A stretch of DNA of 64,000 nt from Parus major. Lineage: Eukaryota > Chordata > Aves > Passeriformes > Paridae. The DNA is taken from contig NC_031797.1 in assembly GCF_001522545.3 (NCBI RefSeq), forward strand, positions 328,644 through 392,643, read 5' to 3'. Within the stretch, counting starts at the first letter, position 1; every line of letters starts with the position of its first letter. Shown one piece after another: positions 12,172-23,575 of this stretch. The translations under genes and the position numbers were made by a program. Below the pieces are notes generated by a model that was given only the letters and a program-made list of their open reading frames with translations, was not told the DNA's origin and searched no databases.

Positions 12172-12540
12172 TGTAGGTGCTTTTATTAAAGAGCTCTCGG
12201 TGTCAGGGGTACACAGACCCAAACCTGACCCGACCTGGTTTTGAGCTGAACATGTTTTATACTCTATCATTATATAACTTACATATTAATTATTAAATTT
12301 CCGTTGTTCTATTGATTTCATCCAAGCATGGATTTCTTGTGATCCCCCTCAAACCCCTAACATAGTTTCTCATGATTCTTTAAACAAGAATTATATCTAA
12401 TCACATCTAACAATTACATAATTTATCATCTACTGACTACACAGGTGCAGTTTCACATGATCTAGCAAGCACAAGGCCTAACATTTCCCAGGGCCTACCT
12501 TTAGCACTTTCCCAGGGCCTACCAAGCCTACCTTTCTTTC
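12172..12540 (-). mobile_element. Probable ERV LTR, minus orientation
   Basis: The left edge reads TGTAGGTGCTTTTATTAAAG. On the minus strand this gives a terminal ACA preceded by an AATAAAAGC poly(A) signal, as in an avian LTR. Further right are AT-rich and CCCAGGGCCTACC-repeated stretches. The right boundary and duplication are unresolved. It lies about 70 bp upstream of the acceptor of pseudogene exon 5 (12053-12103). Confidence 0.42.
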
Positions 12541-12544
12541 TAAC

Positions 12545-13073
12545 TCCCTGAATTTTCTGTGATTTCAAAATCTTTTACTATCATTAATGACATATAAATA
12601 CCATGGGAAGAGGTATTGCAAGAACTCAGTGTGCCTATGATTCAATCTGGCTCTGAACTTTGGAGAAAGTGGTTGGAAAAATGTATTTATTATTAGTGAA
12701 TGTACAGGATGTCATACAAAGAGTCTTTGGAGCAGTGGGCAGCAGCCCCAGTCAGGACAGGGTCTGCTCTTGTCTGAGATGCAGGAGCTGTGGGTATCTG
12801 TGGGGAGCACTTACACAAGGATCTAAGACAAGAACAGCAGGGTACAATCACTGCTAGTTCCACTCAGGGAAAAAGGAACCAGTGAATCAGGGTTGGGGAC
12901 TATTCTGCTCTATATTCTGAATTCTCACATTCTGAATTTGTCTTTGTACCCATAGTCATGACCACATATCGTCTTTGGATGGCCTCTTTAGAGTGGCCTG
13001 GGACCATCAGCCTCATTTACAATGAACAAAGAACCCCTTGAAAGGTGTCACTTTGTGGCATGATCCTGCTCAC
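12545..13073. other. Pseudogene intron 4, nothing recognised
   Basis: Sequence between exons 5 and 4 of the ceramide synthase relic. No repeat family or reading frame could be supported. Confidence 0.4.
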
Positions 13074-13499
13074 ATATATCACACAGAAGAGCCAATCCAG
13101 AGAAAAATGAGGTGAAATAAAATATAAATTTCCAACTAAAACAGAAAACCAGGAATTAAGACCTCCTCCAGAGTTGAAATAGCTCCCCAGGCTGTGCCCA
13201 GGATGACCACAGGGGAACCTGTGCTTGTTTGCAGAGAGATTTGCAGAATCTCAGTTTTGGTGGCACAAGGAAGCATGTGCTGTAAGGCATCAGTGTCTCC
13301 ACTGCCCAGCCAGGCTCTGATGAGATCTACACTTTGCCCAAATTCCTTGGGCATTCTAAATTAAAGAGGATGCAGTAAGACTACCAAGATGCCTCTCCCT
13401 GTCTCCTTCTGTTTTGTGGATGTTTGTAGATCACCTATCAAATCTTATACTCCTCTTGACAGTGGAAGGCACCCAATTTTTCTTACTGATGGCACAGGA

Positions 13500-14000
13500 A
13501 TACTGTTTTTATTACTTTCTTTAAATTTATTACTTTCTTCAGAAATGCTGCAGTAGGAAGCACTGAACAAGCTTTCAGGTGGAGAGTATTTTTTTTTTTA
13601 AATGTAATAACATGATTTGAGCACTGAATTAGTGCATTGGCTGGAGCTGATCTGGCTCTATCACTGCACCAGGAGTGGGTCACACCCCAGGAGCAGGATG
13701 ACCCCAGCTGTGACTGGAGCACTTGCCCTACGGCTTTTTGGTTGTCAGTCTGTGCTCTGAGGAGATAAGGACAAGAGGGAGGTCTTTTGCATGGGATAAC
13801 AGAGGATTTATTGCTCTGAGGAATCTTGGGGGCAAAAGACAGAAAATGCGAGCGTGCAACAGCTGAAATAGGGAGGTGGTTCAAAGGGAGGGTAACAAAA
13901 CATCAGCTAATCAGAGATATCCTGGGGAGGGTAAAAGGCAGGGTTCACAAAATCATTATCCAATGAGGGAGGTAGAGGGGGAAATTGGGTCACATGGACT
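13500..14000 (-). mobile_element. Possible ERV LTR, minus orientation
   Basis: On the minus strand an AATAAATCC signal (about 13808-13815) is followed by GTTATCCCATGCAAAAGACC and a GC-richer tail, and it is preceded by purine-rich U3-like sequence. This resembles the R/U5 region of an LTR inside intron 3 of the ceramide synthase relic. The edges are not determined. Confidence 0.3.
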
Positions 14001-14893
14001 AATCAAACATCAAAATTTAAGGGATTTCCAAAGTGGAATTCCAAGCATGTGGTGAGCCTAAGATAGGATTGACAGGGGACTTAGAGTGGATTGACAACGT
14101 GGGGTGGGAGGGTCTCATTTGGACCAAACCATCAATCTGGGGAAGAGCACAACATACCATTAACAAGAAACACACTGCAACACTGAATAATTTTTTTTTT
14201 CAGAGGAGGAAGAGGAGTAGATCTCTTACCTGATGGGGGTCTTTATGTACATACAGCATTAAACCTCAAGATGAGAACCAGGGGTAATTTGATTCTCTTG
14301 ATCAAGACACTTGGTGACTCCTCTCTCCACCCTGACCCCGTGTATTACTAAGATATTCAGGAAGATTTAATATAAGACAGCAAATAACTTGGCAAAAAGG
14401 AAAGCTGTGGAGATTTTGGTGCTCTCTTGTGTTGTTCAGTTTTAACCTCCCTCTTTCATGGCTTGCACTGCCTCCTAACTGCACTAACCATCCATACTGA
14501 CAATATCTTAAAATTTTAATTTTGTATCAAGATCATCCTTGAAAAGAAGTTTAACATATTTTATAAGCAGCTTTGGTGTGCAAAATCCCTCTGAGCGTCT
14601 GAGATTTAAACCTGTTCTCCATCAAGGCCAGTAGACTGTTGAGACAAATTTAATTTTTCAAAGGTAAAAAAGGGGAGGAAGAAGGGAGAGGAGGGAGGGA
14701 GGGAGCTGGCAGTGCTGCAGTGGGGCTCTCTTGTCAGTGTGTGCAATAATGGGACCCAGCCTCGTGGGACAGAGGCTCCACTTGCAGCCACAGCAGCTCC
14801 CCTGGGAGTGTGTTTTGGGTAAGACATGGCAGAGGGTAGTAATGATGAGCAGACCCATTGGAGGTTTCCATCACCAAAAGCTGACCCAACTAC

Positions 14894-15012
14894 CTTGTCT
14901 TGCAGAACTCCTTCATCAGCTTGGGGTGGTCCTGGGCCCGCTGATGCCTCAGCTAAGTCTCTGCCTTTCTGACCAGCAGGCCACTTTGCCTGGCCAGTGA
15001 AACCAGCTCCTC
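14894..15012 (-). pseudogene. Pseudogene exon 3 (Hox-like domain) with W-to-stop
   Basis: Exactly 119 bp, as in exon 3 of the intact gene (40248-40366), with the same TTTTCCAG acceptor. It begins EELVSLARQSGLLVRKAE, aligning to [18 protein letters not shown] of the intact copy. The next residues T-stop-L replace K-W-F: TAG on the minus strand at 14953-14955, where W of the RWFRRRRN-type homeodomain helix should be. The arginine run is also degraded (RHQRAQDH versus RRRRNMDR). The donor is gtagtt. Confidence 0.9.
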
Positions 15013-15169
15013 CTGGAAAACAGACCGGGGAGGAAGGACTGAGCCTTTTGGAGGCTGTCATTCCCTGTGAGGGAGGAGGAGTTCTGCTTCCAGGGCCTGC
15101 ATCTGCCTGTCCACCTTTGCCCAAAGTACATCTTTCTTTGAAAAAAATTCTATCAGTTCTGTTTGCATT

Positions 15170-15400
15170 TGTGAGCTATTGAGAAACCGCTCAGACTATT
15201 CACCAAGTCTTCACAGAAGTATGGTGAATGTTGTTTATTTCTATCCTTAGCACACTTTTATAGGGTCTGACAGGGTCTGCGGGCTTAGCAAGCTACTATT
15301 GGTTAATAGTTTATTATACTATTATATTAATATTAATATATATTATATTAGTACATATGGTTTACATTCTTTCCTCAATACACAAGGCTATTGTTTTTCT
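15170..15400 (-). mobile_element. ERV LTR, minus orientation (R/U5 part clear)
   Basis: On the minus strand: CCTATAAAAGTGTG (TATA box, about 15258-15271), then AGAAATAAACAAC (poly(A) signal), then CTCAATAGCTCACA as the 3' terminus at 15170. The U3 part continues to the right into AT-rich sequence and probably beyond 15400; that edge and the duplication were not found. It lies about 160 bp upstream of pseudogene exon 3. Confidence 0.6.
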
Positions 15401-16021
15401 TTCATTCTCGCTGCTTCAGGAGAGTTTCAAGGACACTGCCTTTAATATCATCGCTTATACCAAAGGCTGGCTTGTGCAGACAGGCTTCTACTAAAACGGC
15501 ATGCCTTTACTCTGTTAAAATGTTTTACCATAGTGAACTCCCAGATTGTTTTGGCCATTTTAAAACTCCAGACATATCTAAATGCAGATTCAGAAGTAAA
15601 CACAGCCTCTCCCTAGTTAAGTTTTGCCAGCTGTACCAATGGAACAATGGAATTTGCCAATGGAATGTAATGCCTGTCTGTAAAAGTCTAAATATATTTT
15701 TTTCCACCTCTGATACAATTTTGGTTTATGATTATCAAGCTACAGATGGAAAACCTCAAGATAAAAGAAGTTTCAGTTTGTAAAGAAAAAGAAACAGACA
15801 CATGGTTCACTCCATAATGTCAGTAAACCATTCAGCTGTTGAAGTGGCACAGACACAGGCTCAAAGGCATTAATTCCAAATAACATGAGAAGAGTTAAGG
15901 TTTATAAACTGGGATTAAAATTAATGTAAAGATAAGCTCATGAGCATTTTATAATTAATCTGACAAAGCTTCATAGTGATTAAAGTAAATTATTTTTTAA
16001 AATCCATGCATCAGTGAGTCA

Positions 16022-17354
16022 TGATCCAGGCCCAGAGACTGGTGGTGGATGGAGCTAAATCCAATTGGAGCCTGGTGACCAATGGTTATCCCCAGGGCTC
16101 AGTTTTGGGGCCAGACCCATTTAATATCTTCATTGATGATCTGGAAGAGGAGATCGAGGGAACCCTCAGTCATTTCAGATGACACCAAGCTGGGTGGGAT
16201 GTTGATCTGCTGGAGGGCAGGAATGCTCTGCAGAGGCAATTTGACAGGCTGGATCAATGGGCCAAGGCAAACAAGGGAAAGGGTTGGGCCCTGTCCTTGG
16301 GTCACAAGAACCCCACAGAACAATCCAGGCTCGGGGCAGAGTTGTGGGAACTGTCAGTGGTCAAATAAGAGATTTTTAGGCTTCAGGCACTAGCCTGAGC
16401 CTGTGGGAAAGTTAAGCACACAACTTTCTCACTCTGGCCTGGGAAATCATAAGGAGGAATCCAAACAGTCCTTGGAGAAGGAAAACAACCTTTGCAGGTG
16501 TTGTTTGCTGCCTTGTTGTTTACTTGTAAGAAACAGTCACGGGGTGTTCTTAACCGTGCAATAATGGTGATGTGTTGGTTTGATGACCAATGAAAGCTTT
16601 ACCTTTTTGGACCTTCTTGGGACTATAATAAAGAATGAAAGAAGATCTGGAAGAGTAAAATGTGCTCTCTCTTGTAACTAAGGCTAGAGAGTCTGTGTCA
16701 TCACTTTTGCTGTTCATAATACAGTGTGACACAGAGGGGCTGGAAAGCTGCCTGGTGAAGAAGGACCTGGTGGTCCTGGTCAACAGTGGCTGAACATCAG
16801 CCCAGGTGTACCCAGGTTGCCAAGACAGCCAATGGCACCTGGCCTGTACCAGCCACAGCGTGGCCAGCAGGACCAGGGCAGTGGCAGTCCCGTGTTAGGA
16901 ACTGCTGCGGCATTTCAAATCCTGGGTTCAGTTTTAGGCCCCTCATGACAAGAAAGTCATTGAAGGGCTGGAGCATGTCCAGAGAAAGGCAGCAGAGCTG
17001 GGGAAGAGTCTGGAGCACAAGGCTGATACAGAGCAGCTGAGGGAGCTGTGGGTGGCTCAGCCTGGTGAAAAGGAGGCTCAGGAGAGACCTTCTCACTCTC
17101 TACAACTCCCTGAGAGAAAGCAGAACAAGATGAAATAGCCTCAAGTTGTGTCAGGGGAGGTTTAGATTGGAAAAACTGCAAGCCCTGGCACAGACTGTCT
17201 AGGACAGTGGTGGAGTCCCCATTCTTGAAGAGATTTAAAACATGTGTAGATGTGGTATGTGGGGACATGCTGGTGGCCTTGGTAGTGCTGGGAGAATGGT
17301 TTGACTTGGTGACCTCAGAGAGTTTTTTTAGCCTAAATGATTCTGTGATTCTGA
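16022..17354 (+). mobile_element. CR1 LINE 3' end, interrupted by an LTR
   Basis: Reads along the CR1 ORF2/3' UTR: CCCCAGGGCTCAGTTTTGGGG, TTCATTGATGATCTGGA, GATGACACCAAGCTGGGTGG, GATCTGCTGGAGGGCAGG. After an insertion (16342-16731) it continues GGCTGGAAAGCTGCCTGGTG, GTGGCCAGCAGGACCAGGGC, GGGAGCTGTGGGTGGCTCAG, and ends AATGATTCTGTGATTCTG. Reading frames here are remnants of the CR1 reverse transcriptase and are broken. It sits in intron 2 of the ceramide synthase relic. Confidence 0.92.
16342..16731 (+). mobile_element. Solo LTR nested in CR1, 5-bp duplication CAGAG
   Basis: 390-bp insertion splitting the CR1 phrase GGCAGAG/GGCTGG. Exact 5-bp repeats CAGAG flank it (16337-16341 and 16732-16736). 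It begins TTGTGGGAACTG and ends CAGTGTGACA. It contains GACTATAATAAAGAATG (TATA/poly(A)-like) near 16620 and CTCTCTCTTGTAAC downstream, consistent with an LTR in plus orientation. There are no internal coding sequences, so it is a solo LTR. Confidence 0.75.
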
Positions 17355-19513
17355 AGGACTTGTGGTTCTGCCAAAAATAAACAGCCTTAATAGACTCTAC
17401 CCGAAGAGGTAGCAGTGGCTGCCTTCCTGCTGGAGCCAGCAGCTCTCACAGCAGCTGCTGTGTTTGACATGCAACAGGTCAGGAGGTGCTGCAATTGCAG
17501 CTGTTGAACATGTTGGAAGCTGCTGCAATATCTGCTTATACATCTCTTCCCTGGAAGGGTGGTTAACAGTAACCTTGCTTGTGAGGCTGGCTGGCCTGGC
17601 CTGGGGTGGAGACAGAGAGGTGTTGCTTGCCTGGGCTCTTGGGACAATGGGACACTCACCTTCTTTGGGGCTCTGCCCAGCAGAATGTAGAAGCCTTCCA
17701 GTGTGGCATTGGTCTGAACTTTGAATCTCCACTTGTTGCTCATCCCCAATGCCCTGCCCAAGGACAGAGCAAGGGTTCTGTAAGAGGAAAGAGTTCTGGC
17801 AGGAGAGGAGTTGTGTGCCCACACTGGCAGCCAGGGTCAGCCAACAGGAAGATGCTTCCAGTGCTGTGTTCTGTGCTGGCTGTACTGCCCCAGCACCCTG
17901 AGAGTGCTCATGCACCAGGCCATGGCACAACCCAAAGCTCCCAGTGCTACTCCAGCACACACTCAATGCTTGGTGCCTCTATCAGGTCACTGCTCTTTTT
18001 CAGAAACATAATGGCACCAAAGCAAAGGTAGGGTGGAGACAACAGTAACAATAGCTAAATAAGCAGTAATTAATTTTGCTGAGGCAACAGGACACACAGC
18101 ATGCTGCTGTGTTGGGAGTACATGCTGGTTCTCCTTACAGTGCTCCTGAGCAGTCCAGAGGACACCACAAAACCAGTCTGCAGGTGTCTGAGTGTCCCAT
18201 GAGCTCTGTCTCTAGGGTACCTGACCACTGGCTGCAGCAGGAGCCAAGGACAGAACACGTGGGAATATGCTGGTTCCTTCAGGAAACCCTAGTAAAGCTT
18301 TAGTGGGAGGCATTGCATTCTAAATCATGTTGTTTCTAGGAAGCCAGGCAAGTGCAACTTGCTTTCCCTTCTTTGAGGGAAGACCTGGTGACCCTGGAAT
18401 TAACTCTGGCTCTTCCTACAGCCCTCATCTGTCACATCTTCTCACAAGATTGTGCACTGCAATCAGGAGCAAGCACTCAGGACAGACGGGTCAGTGCTCT
18501 CTTGGCTCCTCCAGGAGACACCCTCTGTCACAGCTCAGGGCAGGTTTACTGACCACAGCTTTGACACTTCACATCCTCCCCTCTTCCCCCCGAAGTCCTG
18601 CTCTGCCTGGTGGGAAGCATTCTGGCAATTCTGCCCAGACTGGTGCAGAATCCTGTTTTAACTGACTGGCTTCCAATTGTCCAAGCATGAGGACAATTGT
18701 CTGTACCTCACGGGTCAGTCCTTGTTCCTGGAAAACAGTCTCAAAGCCCTGAATCCATTTCATGGAACAAGCCATGTGGATCTGCCTCATTTCCACACAC
18801 AGGTTCTGGGGATACACTAGGCCAGTCCTCAGGCTCCCCAGGGGTGACATGTCTGCAGCCAGGACAGTGGAGTGCATCATGACCCCTGACAGAACTGGGG
18901 TCCTCTGGTGTCAGGAGAAGAAAGCAGGGCAGAGCTGGGCAAAGTGTGATTTGAGCAAAGAGGTCCCACAGCACCTTCAGGAGCATCCTCTAGGATCAGG
19001 CTGAACCCTGCCTCAGCTAGGGGTTCCCAGCACTGACATACTAAATAAATCCCTTATCTGTGGTGCAAGTTCCCTTATCTGTCTTGGACTGTCTCCAAAA
19101 GGACCCATCCACACTAAGGTGTGACTGAGAGATGGACTCGTCTTTTCACACCTACAGGTACAGGATAGAGGGAGGGCAGGGGAAAGAGCTGCCACACAAA
19201 TACCATATAGTATGAAAAGCAGAGATGCATTATTCTTGGGGACAATCCCATGAACACTTCGTAGTGGTTAGGAGGCAGGTAAGGAGCAGCCCTGCAAAAC
19301 ACTTGTGGCAACCAGCACAGGAGAAACCAGAGGTGTTGCACTCACCTTTCAAAGATGCATTGGACAAAAATCAATAACAGGGCACCAGGGATGCAGAGCA
19401 GGAGGTGCTGAGGCTGCGGGTAGTATATGTCTGCAGACTCCTTCAAGTCTTCCCAGATAGCTCCAGGTGGCAGCCAGTATTCATGGTGCCAGAACCCCTC
19501 TGACACTCCCATT

Positions 19514-21488
19514 CTGGTCAAGACCATGGGCACAGAAACCAGAGGCTGCCTGCAGCAAGCAGGTATTAGTAAGGCATAAAGCTCACTTCTAAATCAAGAT
19601 TCCCCACTCAACACCTCATCACTCACTGTCCCCACCTCTTGCTCAATCCCATGAGTATGTCAGACTAGTTGAAATATCATCATTTGTTTTGACCTGCCTG
19701 TGAGCTTAGAGGTGGGGTAAGATGTCCTAGTACAAGAGAATAATTTAGAGGGTGTCAAGGAGGTGGCTGATTGCAATTTCACTCTGCTTCACAGATGACA
19801 CCTATCTGGTGACACTATCAGCAGGGGCATCTTTCTTCCCCCCTCTTTCTATCAGGCTTTTCCTTCTCAGGCTGCACAGCTCTCATCCCTTATTCAGCTC
19901 TGACACCCAGCAGAGGGTGTGGATGGAGGCCCCAGGGGAGACCTCTACATCCATTAAAATCTCCTGGTGTCTTCAAGGCCTCAGCAGTCTCAGTTTTGGT
20001 TCCTTCATCTTGGCCAGCAACATCCCATATCCTGTTTGCATTTTGAATCATCATGTACTGAGCACAAAGCTGAGGCACTACTCCCCAGAGCAGTTCTGGA
20101 GTGCTCACACACAGCCCAGCACTTCAGGACACCTCTTGTGCACCACCTTCCTCTGCTCCACTCAGCTTCACCTGTGCTCTGTCAGTCTCTCAGTGCTGTG
20201 AACTGCAGCAGGCACTCCACAACACCATCACGTGAAACCTTCATTATCAGCTGATTTTGCTTTCTGCCTTTCCCTCCCCCTTTTTGGGCATACCTGCAAC
20301 AATATACAGCTGTAAGCAATTTGTGTTGGTCTCTCATAGTCAATTCAGGTGGGTTTCCTCAGGCTTGTGAGGGACCTTTCTGAATGCCTTTACAAAGCTG
20401 AGCAGGGTGCAGGTTCTCTCCACTACATGAGCTCACCAATTCTTTGGGGCAACTCCAGCAGAGTGAGACAATTTCCTCACAGACTACCCCAGAGGGATTC
20501 TTTCTTATTATGTTCATATCTGTTTCCAAAAATTCTATCACATAATACTTTCTACTGCTCTGACCAGTCTGCGTATCAGACTACAGATGGCTGTAGTTTC
20601 TCACATTCCCACTTGGAACCTTAAATTTTTCTGATAACAAGATGATTTGAAACAAAAAAATGGCATTCCACAGTTAGTAATTGAACTCCTCTAAGAACAA
20701 ATTTCCTCCTGCAGTGGGTTTGAAGGTTTGCTGTTATTCAGTTATTCTGTGGGCTAGGTAACACTTTCTCACCTCCTGGCTTGAAGCCTCTTTTCCTCAG
20801 CTGGGGAGCCATACAGGGCAGTTTATTGCATTCCTTGTTTCTAGCCTGACCCATTCCTCCTGTGTGCCACCATCATCCCAGAATCCAGCTGTCTTGCCAA
20901 TGTTTCAGAGACTGGTATTGCCTTTCAAATTGTTTCTCAGGGTATTTCTTGGTCTGCTTTAGCACACGTGCACATTCATCTGACAAAGTTATAGATCCTT
21001 TCCCTTGTTACACGACTTCAGCTTTTTGAGCAAGGCCTTGCCTTTATTTGAAGGCACTGTGTCTGCTGTACCCGTGAGAATAAGAAATGAAATGTCGTTC
21101 CAAGTGCAGCCATCCAGGAAAAGATTCCTTTGGGCATACATCTCTGAATGAAATAATGTGAAATAGTGTGATAATGGAGACCTTTGAAATTTACTGCATG
21201 CAAGAAGAAGGAAACAACTGGGCCAATTATTCTTAAAACAAGATCCAAAATGGCACCAGATGTCCATGTCTATGGGAGTCAGCAGATTCATGTCAGCCAT
21301 AACTTTGGGCTAGGGCAGCCTGGGGGTGATGCTGTGCCAGCCTTGACTCACCCAACTCCCAGCAGCCTGGAGGAATCCACATATGCTCTTTTTCTCACGG
21401 CTCACCTGGAGCTGGATGCCTCATCTCCCACAGTTGCTCACTAACATTATGTGGGCACACATCGTGTGATGCACATTTCATCTGTGTA
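19514..21488. other. Spacer upstream of the pseudogene ATG exon
   Basis: No coding homology found. On the minus strand this should contain the 5' UTR or promoter of the duplicated gene, if it was copied. Only the exon 1 acceptor (ttgaccag/A just before the ATG at 19512) can be seen. Confidence 0.4.
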
Positions 21489-21494
21489 TATGGG

Positions 21495-21774
21495 TGTCGC
21501 CCTGAAAACTCAGCTTCTGAGCTTGCTGACATGGTTTTCTAAGGACTTTCCCAGGACAGTAACTGTAAACATAGATATGAGTACATTCTTTCTGTTCCAC
21601 ATCCTGTGATGGGCATCTCTCATGGCCAGTGCAGTGAGAAAGTGTTATCCTGACCATCCAATCCCTGGCCATGGTCACAAGTCTATAAATCCTGGGAGAA
21701 GAAATAAACTCTGCTCTTTCTTTCACCACACCTCGACCTGTGTCCGCGTGATCTATTCATCTTCAGAGGTAACA
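21495..21774 (+). mobile_element. ERVK-like solo LTR, 280 bp (family copy 1)
   Basis: Begins TGTCGCCCTGAAAACTCAGC and ends TTCAGAGGTAACA. TATA CTATAAATCC at about 21683 and AGAAATAAACTC poly(A) signal at about 21703. Flanking hexamers TATGGG (21489-21494) and TCTGGG (21775-21780) match at 5 of 6 bases, as expected for an aged 6-bp duplication. The same family and length occur at 34185-34463 and 43342-43620. Confidence 0.88.
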
Positions 21775-21849
21775 TCTGGGGGATAAAAGTAAGGGGGAAA
21801 GAGAGTCAGGTGCCCATGCTCCATTTGGAGATGGAACTCTCCATTAGAG

Positions 21850-22255
21850 AGTAAGTCCTATGAGGAGAAGCTGAGGGAGCTTGGGAGCCTGAAGCAGCCT
21901 GGAGAAAAGGAGGCTTAGGTGATCTCACTCTCTACAACTCCCTGGCAGGAGAGTGCAGCCAGGTGGGGACTGGGCTCTGCTCCAAGGTAACAAGTGACAG
22001 GAACAGAGGAAATGGACTCAAGCCATTCCAGGGGAGGTATGGGTTGGACATCAAGAAGAATTTTTTCATGGCAAGGGCTGTTAAACATTGGAATGGGTTG
22101 CCCAGGGAGGTGGTGGAGTCCCCATCCCTGGAGGTAATTAAGAAGTGACTGGACTCAGTGCTCTGCTTTAATTGACAAAGTGGTGACCAGTCACAGGTAC
22201 TTGATGATCTCAAAGGCCTTCCCCAATCTAATGGATTTGGTGTTTCCATGATCTG
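21850..22255 (+). mobile_element. CR1 LINE 3' fragment
   Basis: GAGGAGAAGCTGAGGGAGCT, then CTCTCTACAACTCCCTG, then GGTAACAAGTGACAGGAACA, then GGGTTGCCCAGGGAGGTGG, ending near ATGGATTTGGTGTTTCCATGATCTG. This is the standard CR1 3' order. The 61-residue frame at 21963 is a CR1 remnant, not a host gene. Confidence 0.9.
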
Positions 22256-22972
22256 ATCTCTGCTGGGTTTCTCAGCACACAAGTGACAGACTTGCTGCAA
22301 GTTTTCTCCAAGAACTGTTCTCCCATGTGCAAAGACAGGAGGGGATGGATACACTAAATTCTGAAACATTATCAGACTACTCAGAAGCTTCCCAGCCCTG
22401 GAGGAAACATAAAGAAACAAGGTGGAGCAGTGCAGGGAGGAAACTGAATGCATCTTCAAGCCTTAGCAAGTTGATGGCAAGAAAACAAATTCAGCAGCTG
22501 ATCTGCCTCATGACTCATGACTGTTACACTCAGTTCCTCACCTAAGGGCAGCACTCAGTAGGTCTTGCTCAAATCCAACAGCTCTCCTGTATCCTTGACG
22601 TATCTTTCACAAGAACCACATTTGCCTCCTAACAAGCTTATCTCAATCTTCAGGGACCCAACAAAGCCCTGAAGATCAAATCCAGCAGGCATTAACATAC
22701 ACTGTCTCCACAGGGCATTGTGCAAACTCTGGGAAGCATTCTGTTCCTCAGAGGAGAGGTGGTGTGATTTTACAATAGGGATCTTCCCTAGCCTTCTAAA
22801 ACCTCATAAAAAAGAAGAAAAGATATTCATTTCACTCCTCCTACTCTTGCAAGGCCAAAGCACGTCCCCAGTGTTGCTATCTTGGACAGTGGTACTGTCA
22901 CTGTCCTGGCAGTACCAAGTAACCTGGCCTGCCCCCATTTCCTGGGATGATTTTGTGATGCTCTTATCCCCA

Positions 22973-23575
22973 GTTGCTTTATGTTACATATTAAGTTCTG
23001 CACCTTTAAGACTGGCTCTGAGAGCGAAGGGGGGAAGAAGAAGCCACAGTTTGGGTTGAGGACAAACACCACTCCCCTGCATCCTGCTCCTGGACTGTGG
23101 TGTCTGCAGCACGGACAGACAGCAGGACAGAGCTTCTCTTTTGCTTTTAGTTAGTTTTAGCTAGCTGAGGCAGAGGAGTTCCTTGGACTTTTTTCTCCCT
23201 TTTTCTTGGATCTGTTCAAACCTGCTCTGGACTGAAAAAAACCCAGCCAAATCCCAGGAGCTCACAGCTGTGGCCCACCTGGGCCTGGGCCTCGGCACTT
23301 TCCAGAGCCAGAGGGACCGATAAGAACCTGAGTGAGCTGAGCTACACCATGTGAAAAGGACTTATTTTTTCTGGCTTTGCCATTTCATAGAACAGCAAGA
23401 GTTTTTTTTTTTGTTTAATATTATTCAATTTCTGTTAAATGAACAGGTCTTTTCAACTTTTCTCTGAGGAAATATTTTTTTCCAGAACCAGTTGGGGGAG
23501 GGACCACTTGAATTTGCTTTTCTGGGGGGACCCCCATTTAGAGGTTTTCTCCCAAATTTGCACTAAACCAGGACA
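22973..23575 (+). mobile_element. ERVL-type solo LTR, 603 bp, duplication CCCCA
   Basis: Exact 5-bp repeats CCCCA flank it (22968-22972 and 23576-23580). The body reads ACATATTAAGTTCTGCACCTTTAAG, ACTGTGGTGTCTGCAGCACGG, GAGGCAGAGGAGTTCC and ends CACTAAACCAGGACA, a layout I associate with abundant avian ERVL LTRs. The first bases (GTTGC) suggest a slightly eroded TG terminus. Plus orientation. Confidence 0.82.

Larger units (their letters stand above)
6455..19513 (-). pseudogene. Ceramide synthase (CERS4-like) tandem duplicate, degenerate
   Basis: Relic of a second ceramide synthase gene, same strand as and downstream of the intact copy (25737-51026). Matched exons, in gene order: exon 1 19346-19513 (ATG at 19512, WLPPG retained, donor gtgagt); exon 2 17660-17777 (118 bp, same length as intact); exon 3 14894-15012 (119 bp, same); exon 4 13078-13135 (58 bp, same); exon 5 12053-12103 (51 bp, same); exon 6 11262-11351 (90 bp versus 93); exon 7 10334-10462 (129 bp, same); exon 9 remnant from 6455 to about 6563 (versus 157 bp). 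Exons 8 and 10 were not found. Defects: codon 20 of exon 3 is TAG where the intact copy has W (KWF); codon 3 of exon 5 is TGA where the intact copy has KPW; after exon 4 the sequence reads gat-atat-gtgag instead of gat-gtgag, so the donor is lost or four bases were gained; exon 9 is shortened by roughly 50 bp and its acceptor is not recognisable. Exons 1, 2, 6 and 7 are still open, and exon 7 keeps HH and the HDASD motif of the active site. An expressed truncated product is possible, but a full-length enzyme is not. Confidence 0.9.

Noticed and set aside
14953..14955. In-frame TAG as possible recoding (readthrough) in a functional second enzyme
   Set aside because: A second in-frame stop at 12095-12097, a disrupted donor and missing exons make decay the simpler explanation.
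14606..15124. 172-residue minus-strand frame overlapping pseudogene exon 3
   Set aside because: It is in a different frame from the homologous Hox-like exon; the homologous frame contains a stop.
16082..17268. Open frames overlapping the CR1 fragment
   Set aside because: Remnants of the LINE and its complement; no intact reverse transcriptase domain.
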